From an uncultured Candidatus Melainabacteria bacterium (GTDB taxonomy: Bacteria; Cyanobacteriota; Vampirovibrionia; Gastranaerophilales; Gastranaerophilaceae), in contig CAKUUY010000024.1 in NCBI GenBank assembly GCA_934693235.1, positions 1-26,156 on the forward strand: 26,156 nucleotides of DNA, written 5' to 3'. Shown one piece after another: positions 16,116 to 22,926 of the stretch. Within the stretch, counting starts at the first letter, position 1. Each line of letters begins with the position of its first letter. The notes beneath the pieces were generated by a model. That model was not told the DNA's origin and searched no databases. It saw only the letters and a list, made by a program, of their open reading frames with translations. The position numbers and the translations under genes are program-made.

Positions 16116-16679
16116 TTATTCTTGAACACAAATTTCTTTTTCTATAATAGCCGGAGTTGTTGATGTAATAATAATTTCCAGATATTTATCATTATTTTTC
16201 TTTATGTTTTCTGCAATTGTTTTTATTTGATTATTATTTGTGAAGAAATACTTCACAGCGTACTTTACAACCACCATGCCTTTGTTTTGATATTTTTCAA
16301 ATTTATATATATCATATTCGAAATATTTCTTAGCATTTTCACATCCGTTTACCAAAAAACTAATTGCTGCTTTATCGGCTTTTTTGTTTTCAATCAACTT
16401 TAATAACACACTATTTTCAGTGTTTTCAACAGTTTTATCAAAGTTTTCGGCGTATTTTATGGGATTATTTTCATTTGGATAATAATATACACCAATCATT
16501 TTGGACCAATTACCGACATTTTCAGAGTTTCTGAAATATTCATTTCCATAACCTTGAGTTTGCGGAGCAATTGCACTGTATTTGAGTTTGTAAACTTCAC
16601 TTTCAAAGTAAATTTCTTCTGCATTACAAGCAATGTGAGGTAGAATTAAAGCTAAGATTGTAAACAAAAATTTTTTCAT
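16116..16679 (-). CDS. Secreted protein of unknown function
   Basis: I place the start at ATG 16679, which gives 187 aa with a clean signal peptide (KKF, hydrophobic 4-14, likely cleavage after CNA, residue 20). A longer frame to 16721 would bury it behind 14 residues without support. The mature part is rich in Tyr, Lys and Asn, with YKLKYSAIAP and a WSKMIGVYYYP segment, and ends with one Cys; another Cys lies mid-protein (NGCENAKKY). I recognise no domain. No Shine-Dalgarno site is visible. A TTAAAT 6 bases before the ATG could be a weak -10 of a leaderless transcript. Divergent from the tail-anchored protein gene. Confidence 0.7.
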   Translation of the reverse strand: MKKFLFTILALILPHIACNAEEIYFESEVYKLKYSAIAPQTQGYGNEYFRNSENVGNWSKMIGVYYYPNENNPIKYAENFDKTVENTENSVLLKLIENKKADKAAISFLVNGCENAKKYFEYDIYKFEKYQNKGMVVVKYAVKYFFTNNNQIKTIAENIKKNNDKYLEIIITSTTPAIIEKEICVQE

Positions 16680-16797
16680 ATAAAAATTTAAACACTTAAC
16701 GAAACAAAAAGAATTGGACAAACGGGCAATTTTTTCTTCTCCGTTACAAATCTATAAACAGTGGCAATTTTTCATATCTATTTGTTTTATAAAATGT

Positions 16798-17070
16798 ATG
16801 GATAATAGTGTTAGTGTAAATCCGAATATGAAAAATAAACCGCTTACCGTCGGAATTATTACCCCACCAAATGATCATTATAAGCCGGTATTGTACTCTC
16901 ATGTTAAAGCATCTAGAGATTTTCAGGTACTTAATCACGATTTATACGTATCTATGAAAAATTCAGAAGATATCCGAAAAAAGAAAACTCCAACATCAGT
17001 TTTCGTTGCTCTTGGATTAGGAGCTTTAGCTCTTTGTTATCCGTTGATTAAAAAGATATTTAAACATTAA
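16798..17070 (+). CDS. Small tail-anchored membrane protein
   Basis: I choose ATG 16798 (90 aa) because the frame upstream to 16714 has no ribosome site and would add an unrelated hydrophobic stretch. Residues 1-65 are polar. A single hydrophobic segment near the C-terminus (SVFVALGLGALALCYPLI) is flanked by KKK before and KKIFKH after, the layout of a tail-anchored protein with its N-terminus in the cytosol. No known domain. No Shine-Dalgarno site; TATAAA ends 4 bases before the ATG. The gene converges with the XRE gene and their stop codons share the bases TTAA. Confidence 0.62.
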   Translation: MDNSVSVNPNMKNKPLTVGIITPPNDHYKPVLYSHVKASRDFQVLNHDLYVSMKNSEDIRKKKTPTSVFVALGLGALALCYPLIKKIFKH

Positions 17071-17288
17071 TCTTCAAATTTAAAAAGTTTATCCGAAGAA
17101 ATTTTAAGAGAATTTGCAAGTTTATTCACTGTTTTCAAAGTCAAATTACATTTACCCCGTTCAATTTCGCTCAGACGATGTTCCGAAATATCAACCATTT
17201 CTCCTAGTTCTGCTTGCGTTAAACCAGCTCTCATTCTACTCATCTTTAAATTAAACCCAAAACTCTTTAAAAACTCTTCATCTAACAT
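17067..17288 (-). CDS. XRE-family (Cro/CI-type) transcriptional regulator
   Basis: 73 aa, just one HTH_3 domain. The helix-turn-helix covers about residues 21-47 (AGLTQAELGEMVDISEHRLSEIERGK), with the usual TQ-ELG...S...ISxIERG pattern in slightly varied form. It has no sensor or dimerisation extension. It is divergent from the prepilin-like gene, and its start codon lies inside an 8-base inverted repeat, so autoregulation is likely. Could be a housekeeping repressor, a phage or toxin-antitoxin remnant, or the regulator of the divergent gene; the last fits best with the promoter layout. Confidence 0.88.
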   Translation of the reverse strand: MLDEEFLKSFGFNLKMSRMRAGLTQAELGEMVDISEHRLSEIERGKCNLTLKTVNKLANSLKISSDKLFKFED

Positions 17289-17302
17289 AATTCATATGTT
17301 AG
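17282..17302. promoter_or_regulatory. Inverted repeat over the XRE start codon, candidate operator
   Basis: CTAACATA (17282-17289) and TATGTTAG (17295-17302) are perfect complements with a 5-base spacer. The XRE start codon (complement at 17286-17288) lies in the left arm. A third copy of the half-site, TATGTTAT, is at 17331-17338 and overlaps the -10 box of the divergent gene. Confidence 0.55.
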
Positions 17303-17312
17303 CAATATTATA

Positions 17313-17341
17313 TTGATAAATAAATTATAATATGTTATAAT
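17313..17341 (+). promoter_or_regulatory. Promoter of the prepilin-like gene
   Basis: TTGATA (17313-17318), 17-base spacer, TATAAT (17336-17341) with an extended TGT before it. Transcription would start near 17348, about 28 bases before the ATG. It interleaves with the XRE promoter on the other strand. Confidence 0.65.
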
Positions 17342-17352
17342 TAAAATAACAA
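17324..17352 (-). promoter_or_regulatory. Promoter of the XRE gene
   Basis: Minus strand: TTGTTA (17352-17347), 17-base spacer, perfect TATAAT (17329-17324). The box positions fall inside the divergent promoter, so the two cannot be occupied by polymerase at once. Confidence 0.55.
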
Positions 17353-17375
17353 TATATTATTATATGGAGAGATTT

Positions 17376-18065
17376 ATGCGAAAAATTATAGGATTTACAT
17401 TGGCAGAAGTATTAATAACACTTGGTATTATTGGTATTGTTGCGGCATTAATTCTTCCTCCATTAATACAAGATTATAGAAATCATGTTGTTGAAACTAG
17501 ATTAAAAAAATTTTATTCTACAATGAACCAAGCAATAGCACTATCAATAAACGATAATGGCGATGTTGAAACTTGGGATTACTTTAATCATGATATTCAT
17601 GATAAAGATGGAAATACTATAAACAGAACATATGACAATGACAAATCTTTTCAAAAATATTTAGCACCATACTTAAAAATTGTAGATAAAAAAGAAACAA
17701 CCGGCTATGGCGAAAAGAGAATACTATATTTTTTTGAAGATGGAAGTGCTTTCATGTACGCAAGACATGAAAATAGAGACTTAACTTTCTTTCCTAAAAA
17801 TGCCGAAAAATGTATCTCTAAACAAACTCAACTTGGAATATGCAATTTTGCTTTTTCTTTTTATCCCATAAGCAGTGACTCACGCTGGAAATATCTGTAC
17901 AACAAAAGAATGGAAGCTCACTTATTCGACTGGGATGGCAGTATTTCGAAACTTTATAGCGATTCAGACAGGGGCTGCAAAAACATTGGGCTTTACTGCA
18001 CTGCAATAATTCAATTTAATGAATGGAAAATTCCAAAAGATTATCCCAAAAGAGTTTCGTTTTAA
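17376..18065 (+). CDS. Type IV prepilin-like (pseudopilin) protein
   Basis: 229 aa from ATG 17376, chosen because GGAG (17366-17369) lies 6 bases upstream; an in-frame ATG at 17364 has no ribosome site. The N-terminus is a textbook prepilin signal: MRKIIG, cut before F, then FTLAEVLITLGIIGIVAA with Glu at +5, running into one long hydrophobic helix. The variable part contains several Cys residues (EKCIS, LGICNF, GCKNIGLYC) that may form disulfides, and ends with KIPKDYPKRV. I recall that Gastranaerophilales encode many such stand-alone prepilin-like proteins; their role is unclear (secretion pseudopilins, adhesion or DNA uptake). No secretion ATPase or prepilin peptidase gene is in the window. 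Confidence 0.88.
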   Translation: MRKIIGFTLAEVLITLGIIGIVAALILPPLIQDYRNHVVETRLKKFYSTMNQAIALSINDNGDVETWDYFNHDIHDKDGNTINRTYDNDKSFQKYLAPYLKIVDKKETTGYGEKRILYFFEDGSAFMYARHENRDLTFFPKNAEKCISKQTQLGICNFAFSFYPISSDSRWKYLYNKRMEAHLFDWDGSISKLYSDSDRGCKNIGLYCTAIIQFNEWKIPKDYPKRVSF

Positions 18066-18151
18066 AATTACCTTAAAACCCTCTCCCGAATTTCTGTCAT
18101 TCTAATTCTGACAATTGTACGTGCTAGGTAATTCGTTGAAAAAAAACTTAG

Positions 18152-18402
18152 ATCGCGCAACTAACAATTCAAATTTAAAAATTGATACTTTATTTTTATA
18201 TATCGTGCGCGATGACATGTTGTTTTACAAAAATTACAGATTACGAAGTCAAATTGCCACGATAGCGGAATGAACAATAACTTGTTAGTGAAACAAATAA
18301 CAAAACAGTCATTGTTTGAGCGCCTAAGTTTTTTAACAATAACTTTGCGCTTCACTCATATTGCGCGAGTTTGACTGTTTCAAGTTGAGCTTACAAGTTA
18401 TT
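18152..18402. repeat. Nested inverted-repeat element
   Basis: First part: ATCGCGCA (18152-18159) pairs with TGCGCGAT (18206-18213), with CAATT/AATTG inside. Second part, from outside in: AATAACTTGT (18276-18285) with ACAAGTTATT (18393-18402); AAACAGTCA (18303-18311) with TGACTGTTT (18372-18380); GCGC (18320-18323) plus AAGTT (18326-18330) with AACTT (18341-18345) plus GCGC (18347-18350). TCGCGCAA at 18153-18160 is also the complement of TTGCGCGA at 18361-18368, linking both parts. An extended RNA fold, a degenerate MITE or a cruciform are possible. I could not assign it to a known class. Confidence 0.5.
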
Positions 18403-18430
18403 AGTGAATGCAACGTGTGGCTGGTTTTGT

Positions 18431-18454
18431 GGAACTTTTTACACAAAAAGTTCC
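18431..18454. repeat. Perfect 10-base hairpin with ACAC loop
   Basis: GGAACTTTTT (18431-18440) and AAAAAGTTCC (18445-18454) around a 4-base loop. It is followed by CCGCC and CCGCGC, unusually GC-rich for this genome, rather than by a T-run, so it is not a standard terminator for the plus strand. It may be part of a dispersed repeat. Confidence 0.6.
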
Positions 18455-18499
18455 CGCCGTCCGCGCAGGACTAATATAAATATTTTGTCAACAAATTAA

Positions 18500-18529
18500 T
18501 TGACACATACAACTTCTTTCTCCTATATT
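18500..18529 (+). promoter_or_regulatory. Promoter of the M16 peptidase gene
   Basis: Perfect TTGACA (18500-18505), 18-base spacer, TATATT (18524-18529). The -35 is also the right arm of a TGTCAA/TTGACA inverted repeat (left arm 18487-18492), a possible operator. The predicted leader is about 70 bases. Confidence 0.5.
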
Positions 18530-18607
18530 TATCCCCCTGTTTTCTAATTTCAAAATTTATTGTATTATGATTATATAAATAAGAAGAAACTTTAAAAAGG
18601 GGATAAT

Positions 18608-21190
18608 ATGAAGAAATTTTTAATTTTAACAGCGTTGGTAATTTTTTCAAATTGTGTTTTTGCCACTGATTTTAATGTCTATAAACTTGATAACGGGCAA
18701 ACCGTTGTTATTCAAGAGGTTAAATCAAACCCGATAGTGACTATTGACACTTGGATCAAAACCGGTTCTATCAATGAAGACGACCAAAACAACGGTGTTT
18801 CACACTTTTTGGAACATTTGTTCTTTAAAGGTTCAACAAACCACGCTCCAGGTGAATTTGACAAGATTTTAGAAACTAAAGGAGCTATTACAAATGCCGC
18901 TACTAGTAAGGATTTCACTCATTATTATGTAACAATACCATCCAAAGATTTTGACTTAGCTTTAGAAATGCATTCAGATATGCTTCTTCACCCACTTGTA
19001 CCAAGAAAGGAACTTGAAAAAGAACGCAAAGTGGTAATTGAAGAAATTATGAAAGATGCAAATTCTCCAAACACTCTTGTTTATGACAATTTGATAAATA
19101 TGTTATATTCGGACCACCCATATAAAAGGAAAGTTATCGGAAAAGCTAATATTATAAGTACAATTCACCGCGATGAAATTATGAATTATTACAATAAGTT
19201 TTATAACCCGTCAAATATGGTTACAGTCATTGTCGGAGATGTTGACTCAAATTCTGCAATTGAAAAGGTTAAATCTAACTTTAATTCAGAATACAAAAAA
19301 CCGATAAAAAACATTTATCCGAAGGAAAAAATTCTTACTTCTCAAAAGAAAAATGTAGCTTATTTTGACACCCAATCAGGTTACATGCTAATTGGGTTTA
19401 GGGGCGTAAAAATTGATGACAAAGATTCTTATGCACTTGATATTCTGTCAACAATTCTTGGAGATGGGCGTTCATCGATTTTTTACAGAAATATAAAAGA
19501 AAACAAACAACTTGCAAATACAATCGGTTCAGCTAATACAGGCTTTAAAGATGATGGAATATTTTATATTTCAACAACATTTGACCCTGAAAAATGTTTA
19601 AAACTTCAAGGTAGCATCTTTGAAGAAATTAAAAATGTTCAAAAAAATGGAGTTACTCAAGAGCAACTTCAACTTGCCAAAAATGTTATTGAGCGTGATA
19701 CATATTACGAAAGAGAATCAATTTCAAATATCGCAGGCGAAATTGGTTACACCGTTGTAACAACAGACAATACAAAGTATTATGAAAACTATTTAGATAA
19801 CGTCAAAAAAGTAACTGTTCAGGATGTAAAAAACGTAGCAAACAAATATTTGGGCGTTGAAAAGAGTGCTATTTCAATAGTTTTACCTGAAAATTGTAAA
19901 GAAATAAAAGTTTCAAACATTACTCAAAAAACGGAACCTGCAAAATTTGTCAGTGAAAATGCAAATACTCAAAAATATGAACTTGCAAACGGAGCAACTC
20001 TTTTGCTTACTCCAAACAAGGTGAACGATATCGTTGCAATCGGAATTTTTTCTAAAGGCGGAGAGTTTTCAGAAAATATCGCAGGAACTGCTGATTTAAC
20101 AGCAAATGTACTAACTAAAGGAAGCAAAAAATACTCTTCAACCGAATTTGCACAGATTATGGAAGATAACGGAATAAAAATTGTTCCGTCTGCCAAAGCT
20201 GACAGCTTTAATATCACTGTCCTTGCAACAAAAAATGATTATGATAAAACAATTGAACTTTTGAATGAGCTTATAAACAACGCAACTCTGGACGATTATG
20301 AGATAGAAAAAGCAAAAAATGATGAATTGAACTCTATCAAAAAAAGTAAAGATACACCATTAAACCTTGCTGTAGATAATTATAAATCGTTAATTTTTGA
20401 AGGTTCACCTTATTCTAATTCAAATAAAATTCTTGAAAAATCGTTACCTAAAATCACGCAACAAGATATCAAAAATTATTATGACAAAGCTTTTTATCCG
20501 CCAAATGTTGTAATTTCCATTAACGGAAATGTCGACAAAGAAAAAGCTATTGCTGATTTTACAAAAATATTTAACAATAAAAACGGTGAAAAGTTTGATT
20601 ACACAAAACATTCCATAACTCAATTAACATCTAAAAAACAAGTTTGCGCAACTATTAAAGATTTAAAAACCGATTGGATAATCTACGGTTGGCAAACAGA
20701 TGGTGTATTAAACCGCAAAGAATACGCAACTTTAGAGGTTATTGATTCTCTACTGGGCTCAGGAATGAGCTCTCGCCTGTTTAAAAACCTTAGAGACAGG
20801 GACGGACTTGCATATCAATTAGGTTCACAATTCTCGCCACACATATTAAAAGGATCCTTTATTACTTATATCGGAACAAATCCTGAAAACCTTGATTATG
20901 CAAAGAAAAGAATGCTTGAAGAAGTTTTTCGATTAAAGACAGAATTTGTAGGCTCAAAAGAACTACAAGAAGCTAAAGACAAACTTTTGGGGCACTACAT
21001 AATCGGACAAGAAACAAACCTTGATAAAGCAACAACCATCGGCTGGTTTGAAGCATCAGGCAGAGGATATAAATTCGACGACCAATATGCACAATTAATA
21101 AACAGTGTGACCGAAAGTGACATTATTGAAGTTGCTAACAAAGTATTTACAAACAACTACGTATTGTCAGTTGTAAAACCTCAGTCTTAG
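18608..21190 (+). CDS. Secreted M16 (pitrilysin-type) zinc peptidase, two-module fusion
   Basis: 860 aa with a signal peptide (cleavage probably after VFA, residue 19), so periplasmic or surface exposed. Module 1 carries the inverted zinc motif HFLEH (66-70), with the third ligand in VVIEEIM (probably E146). The second module, from about residue 440 (YELANGATLLLTPNK), lacks HxxEH but keeps the RDRDGLAYQLGS motif and GSFITYIGTNPENL near the end, as in the inactive half of a processing-peptidase pair. Many bacteria encode the halves as two adjacent genes; here they are one chain. Likely role: degrading small unfolded peptides in the envelope. AGGGG (18597-18601) sets the start. It appears monocistronic and ends at a strong terminator. 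Confidence 0.9.
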   Translation: MKKFLILTALVIFSNCVFATDFNVYKLDNGQTVVIQEVKSNPIVTIDTWIKTGSINEDDQNNGVSHFLEHLFFKGSTNHAPGEFDKILETKGAITNAATSKDFTHYYVTIPSKDFDLALEMHSDMLLHPLVPRKELEKERKVVIEEIMKDANSPNTLVYDNLINMLYSDHPYKRKVIGKANIISTIHRDEIMNYYNKFYNPSNMVTVIVGDVDSNSAIEKVKSNFNSEYKKPIKNIYPKEKILTSQKKNVAYFDTQSGYMLIGFRGVKIDDKDSYALDILSTILGDGRSSIFYRNIKENKQLANTIGSANTGFKDDGIFYISTTFDPEKCLKLQGSIFEEIKNVQKNGVTQEQLQLAKNVIERDTYYERESISNIAGEIGYTVVTTDNTKYYENYLDNVKKVTVQDVKNVANKYLGVEKSAISIVLPENCKEIKVSNITQKTEPAKFVSENANTQKYELANGATLLLTPNKVNDIVAIGIFSKGGEFSENIAGTADLTANVLTKGSKKYSSTEFAQIMEDNGIKIVPSAKADSFNITVLATKNDYDKTIELLNELINNATLDDYEIEKAKNDELNSIKKSKDTPLNLAVDNYKSLIFEGSPYSNSNKILEKSLPKITQQDIKNYYDKAFYPPNVVISINGNVDKEKAIADFTKIFNNKNGEKFDYTKHSITQLTSKKQVCATIKDLKTDWIIYGWQTDGVLNRKEYATLEVIDSLLGSGMSSRLFKNLRDRDGLAYQLGSQFSPHILKGSFITYIGTNPENLDYAKKRMLEEVFRLKTEFVGSKELQEAKDKLLGHYIIGQETNLDKATTIGWFEASGRGYKFDDQYAQLINSVTESDIIEVANKVFTNNYVLSVVKPQS

Positions 21191-21216
21191 TCTTGAAAAA
21201 ACTAAATTCATTACAA

Positions 21217-21253
21217 AAAAAATATCCCTCGCTCATCGCTTGGGATATTTTTT
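21217..21253. terminator. Bidirectional terminator
   Basis: A 12-base stem, AAAAAATATCCC (21217-21228) with its complement (21242-21253), a 13-base loop, and A/T-runs on both sides. It serves the M16 gene and the convergent minus-strand gene. Confidence 0.85.
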
Positions 21254-21274
21254 AATTTCACATTTATTTAAAAA

Positions 21275-21802
21275 CTAACCAAACAATTCTTTTAGTCTTT
21301 GTACTTTGTCTTCAAAAGTATTTCCTGTATCTGGAATTTTGAAATCTTTTGCTGCTTCAGTATATGCTTCAACTGCTTTCCCTGAACGTTGAGCTGATAG
21401 GTTCAATGCAATATTTTTGGCAGCTTCAATATCAGGATAAAAATTGATTGAATTATCTACATTCATAAAATCGTTTGTATACAACATTTTTGATTTATCC
21501 ATAGGACGATACGGCATTCTTGAATATGCAAAATAACCCTCCATCGGCATTGTCACATAATCTTTAGGGATTGATCTTACAACATAAGACATAACATCAT
21601 GTTCATTTTTTACAAATGTTCTTTGTCCGTCGTAAAAAACATCTCTACCCGCTTTTTCCAAAGGCGCAACAATTTTTCGCATAAACAAATTTTCTGTTCT
21701 AGGATTATTCAAAAAATCCGCAGCCAAACAATTTGCACCATTTTCAATAAGTTTTAAAGAACCAAAAGATTGTTGATTATTTTGAATTGAATTGACTTTC
21801 AT
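21275..21802 (-). CDS. Conserved-looking protein of unknown function
   Basis: 175 aa, no signal peptide or membrane segment. It starts MKVNSIQNNQQSFGSLKL; I recall short Asn/Gln-rich starts ending in (S/N)FG or FT on many unknown Gastranaerophilales proteins, possibly a sorting or partner-binding tag, but cannot verify it. The middle is rich in Met, Tyr and Pro (YVTMPMEGYFAYSRMPYRP). The last 60 residues are helical and charged (AAKNIALNLSAQRSGKAVEAY). AAGGGG 7 bases before ATG 21802 supports the start, and TATATA with an upstream TGG just before may be an extended -10. No known domain recognised. Confidence 0.72.
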   Translation of the reverse strand: MKVNSIQNNQQSFGSLKLIENGANCLAADFLNNPRTENLFMRKIVAPLEKAGRDVFYDGQRTFVKNEHDVMSYVVRSIPKDYVTMPMEGYFAYSRMPYRPMDKSKMLYTNDFMNVDNSINFYPDIEAAKNIALNLSAQRSGKAVEAYTEAAKDFKIPDTGNTFEDKVQRLKELFG

Positions 21803-21848
21803 CTATTTCCCCTTTCTATATACCACTAGAATGCCAAAACTTGTGAAA

Positions 21849-21878
21849 AAAATTTTTTGCTAGTCACCGAAAAATTTT
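21849..21878 (-). terminator. Possible terminator
   Basis: A/T inverted repeat AAAATTTTT (21849-21857) with AAAAATTTT (21870-21878), followed on the minus strand by further T residues, just after the stop of the 21889-22527 gene. Weak, because the stem holds no G or C. Confidence 0.35.
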
Positions 21879-21888
21879 ATTGTTTAGA

Positions 21889-22527
21889 CTACCAATTAGT
21901 TCTAGTCAAAACCTGCTTTGCATGTCGGTCATACATTTTATCTTTGTACCAAGCACCTTGAAATTCTGCATTATGATTATACATATATTGCATATCATGA
22001 GACATAAAATAAATCGCACTAACCAATTCCCCATTTGCTTTATACTGTTTTGACATGTACGGAAAATTTGGATAATTTTGAGAAAATTTGTCCACATAAC
22101 GAAGATTTCCGAGCGCATCATAATAATATACCGAACGCAAATCATGTTTATATTGAATTGCGTAGCTTATCAAAAGATTTCCTTTATAAAATCCGCACAG
22201 ATTTTCATCATCTGTTTCTTTTACATTATTTTTTACAAGCATATAATGACGCTTGTAATCAGCATCTTTCAGAAAATCTTTATAATCGTTTCGAAATTCT
22301 TTTTTGTTGTATTTATAAACCGTATCATTTCCAAATAGTTCTGTTTTATACCTTTCAATAGCAGAATCCCTATCAACTTGAGAAATGTCTAGCCAATCAA
22401 AAACTAAATTTCCCGTCAAAATAATTGAAGTCGGCGTTTTTTCTTGAATATTGGCAACCGGAATTTCCGTTGATAGCGCAGCTTTCCCTAGCATTAAGAC
22501 ACACAATAATACAACTAATTTCTTCAT
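21889..22527 (-). CDS. Secreted protein of unknown function, MORN/YwqK-like repeats possible
   Basis: 212 aa from ATG 22527, chosen because AAAGG sits just upstream and a signal peptide then begins at residue 1 (MKKLVVLLCVLMLGKAALS, cleavage near 19). A longer frame to 22587 has no ribosome site. The C-terminal half has several Tyr/Gly units of the kind YYYDALGNLRYVDKFS, SKQYKANGELVSAIYF and QGAWYKDKMYDRHAKQ, which resemble MORN or YwqK-type beta-hairpin repeats; that is inference. The middle is very charged. It ends LTRTNW. Probably periplasmic or surface located. No partner gene is evident. Confidence 0.7.
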   Translation of the reverse strand: MKKLVVLLCVLMLGKAALSTEIPVANIQEKTPTSIILTGNLVFDWLDISQVDRDSAIERYKTELFGNDTVYKYNKKEFRNDYKDFLKDADYKRHYMLVKNNVKETDDENLCGFYKGNLLISYAIQYKHDLRSVYYYDALGNLRYVDKFSQNYPNFPYMSKQYKANGELVSAIYFMSHDMQYMYNHNAEFQGAWYKDKMYDRHAKQVLTRTNW

Positions 22528-22676
22528 ATTTTTACCTTTCATTAACAACATCATACAATGAACAAGTTTTGTGTATAGTCTTGACAACGTAACCCAATCA
22601 TATCAAAACTTTTCAGCTTTACAGAACAAATTGTAACAAAAATTTAACATATTTTTCTGAAAGAGACGATATTTTC

Positions 22677-22704
22677 TTGACGAAAAATATTGATGTATTA
22701 TTAT
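22677..22704 (+). promoter_or_regulatory. rpoB promoter
   Basis: TTGACG (22677-22682), 16-base spacer, TATTAT (22699-22704). Transcription would start near 22711, about 215 bases upstream of the rpoB start codon. Confidence 0.55.
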
Positions 22705-22710
22705 TTAAGA

Positions 22711-22926
22711 ACATGTAATTTTAAAGTCGGGTGAACTATGCCCAATTTTAAGAAAAACATGTAAATTCATTGGACTGAAACCCAGTAAAATGAAAGGTTA
22801 ACAGCCTCAAGTTAGATTATTCAATTGTAAATTATTTTCTTATAGCTTGCTCCCCGAATGAGCATGAATAAAAAACAAAAATAATACAATTTTTATATAG
22901 TACGTACACATAGACGAGGTGAATTA
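22711..22926 (+). promoter_or_regulatory. Structured leader of rpoB
   Basis: No open frame, but three stacked hairpins. Hairpin 1: the self-complementary ACATGT occurs at 22711-22716 and 22757-22762, with AATT at 22717-22720 and 22744-22747 and GGG/CCC (22729-22731, 22741-22743) nested inside. Hairpin 2: TTCATT (22766-22771) with AATGAA (22789-22794) and inner ACTG (22774-22777) with CAGT (22783-22786). Hairpin 3: TGCTC (22848-22852) with GAGCA (22860-22864). The ribosome site GAGGTGA lies at 22916-22922. None of the hairpins is followed by a proper U-run. I recognise no riboswitch or ribosomal-protein leader class. It may control RNA polymerase synthesis, by unknown means. Confidence 0.42.

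Larger units (their letters stand above)
18066..18607. other. Intergenic region with nested inverted repeats
   Basis: Between the prepilin-like and M16 genes lie about 540 bases without a supportable gene. The one longer frame, minus strand 18161-18355, has an amino-acid make-up unlike its neighbours and no ribosome site. The region holds AATTACC (18066-18072) paired with GGTAATT (18127-18133) around TGTCA/TGACA, the nested palindromes at 18152-18402, a GGAAC hairpin at 18431-18454, and the M16 promoter. Confidence 0.6.

Noticed and set aside
18161..18355. Minus-strand frame of 64 codons in the gap before the M16 gene
   Set aside because: No ribosome site, a Cys/Phe/Arg-rich translation unlike neighbours, and it overlaps the nested palindromes, which better explain the sequence.
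18276..18402. Retron msr/msd-like fold
   Set aside because: No reverse transcriptase gene lies within the window on either side; nested repeats alone are not enough.
22035..22361. Plus-strand frame antisense to the secreted unknown gene
   Set aside because: Translation is Cys/His/Phe-rich without a domain, while the minus-strand gene has a signal peptide and a ribosome site.
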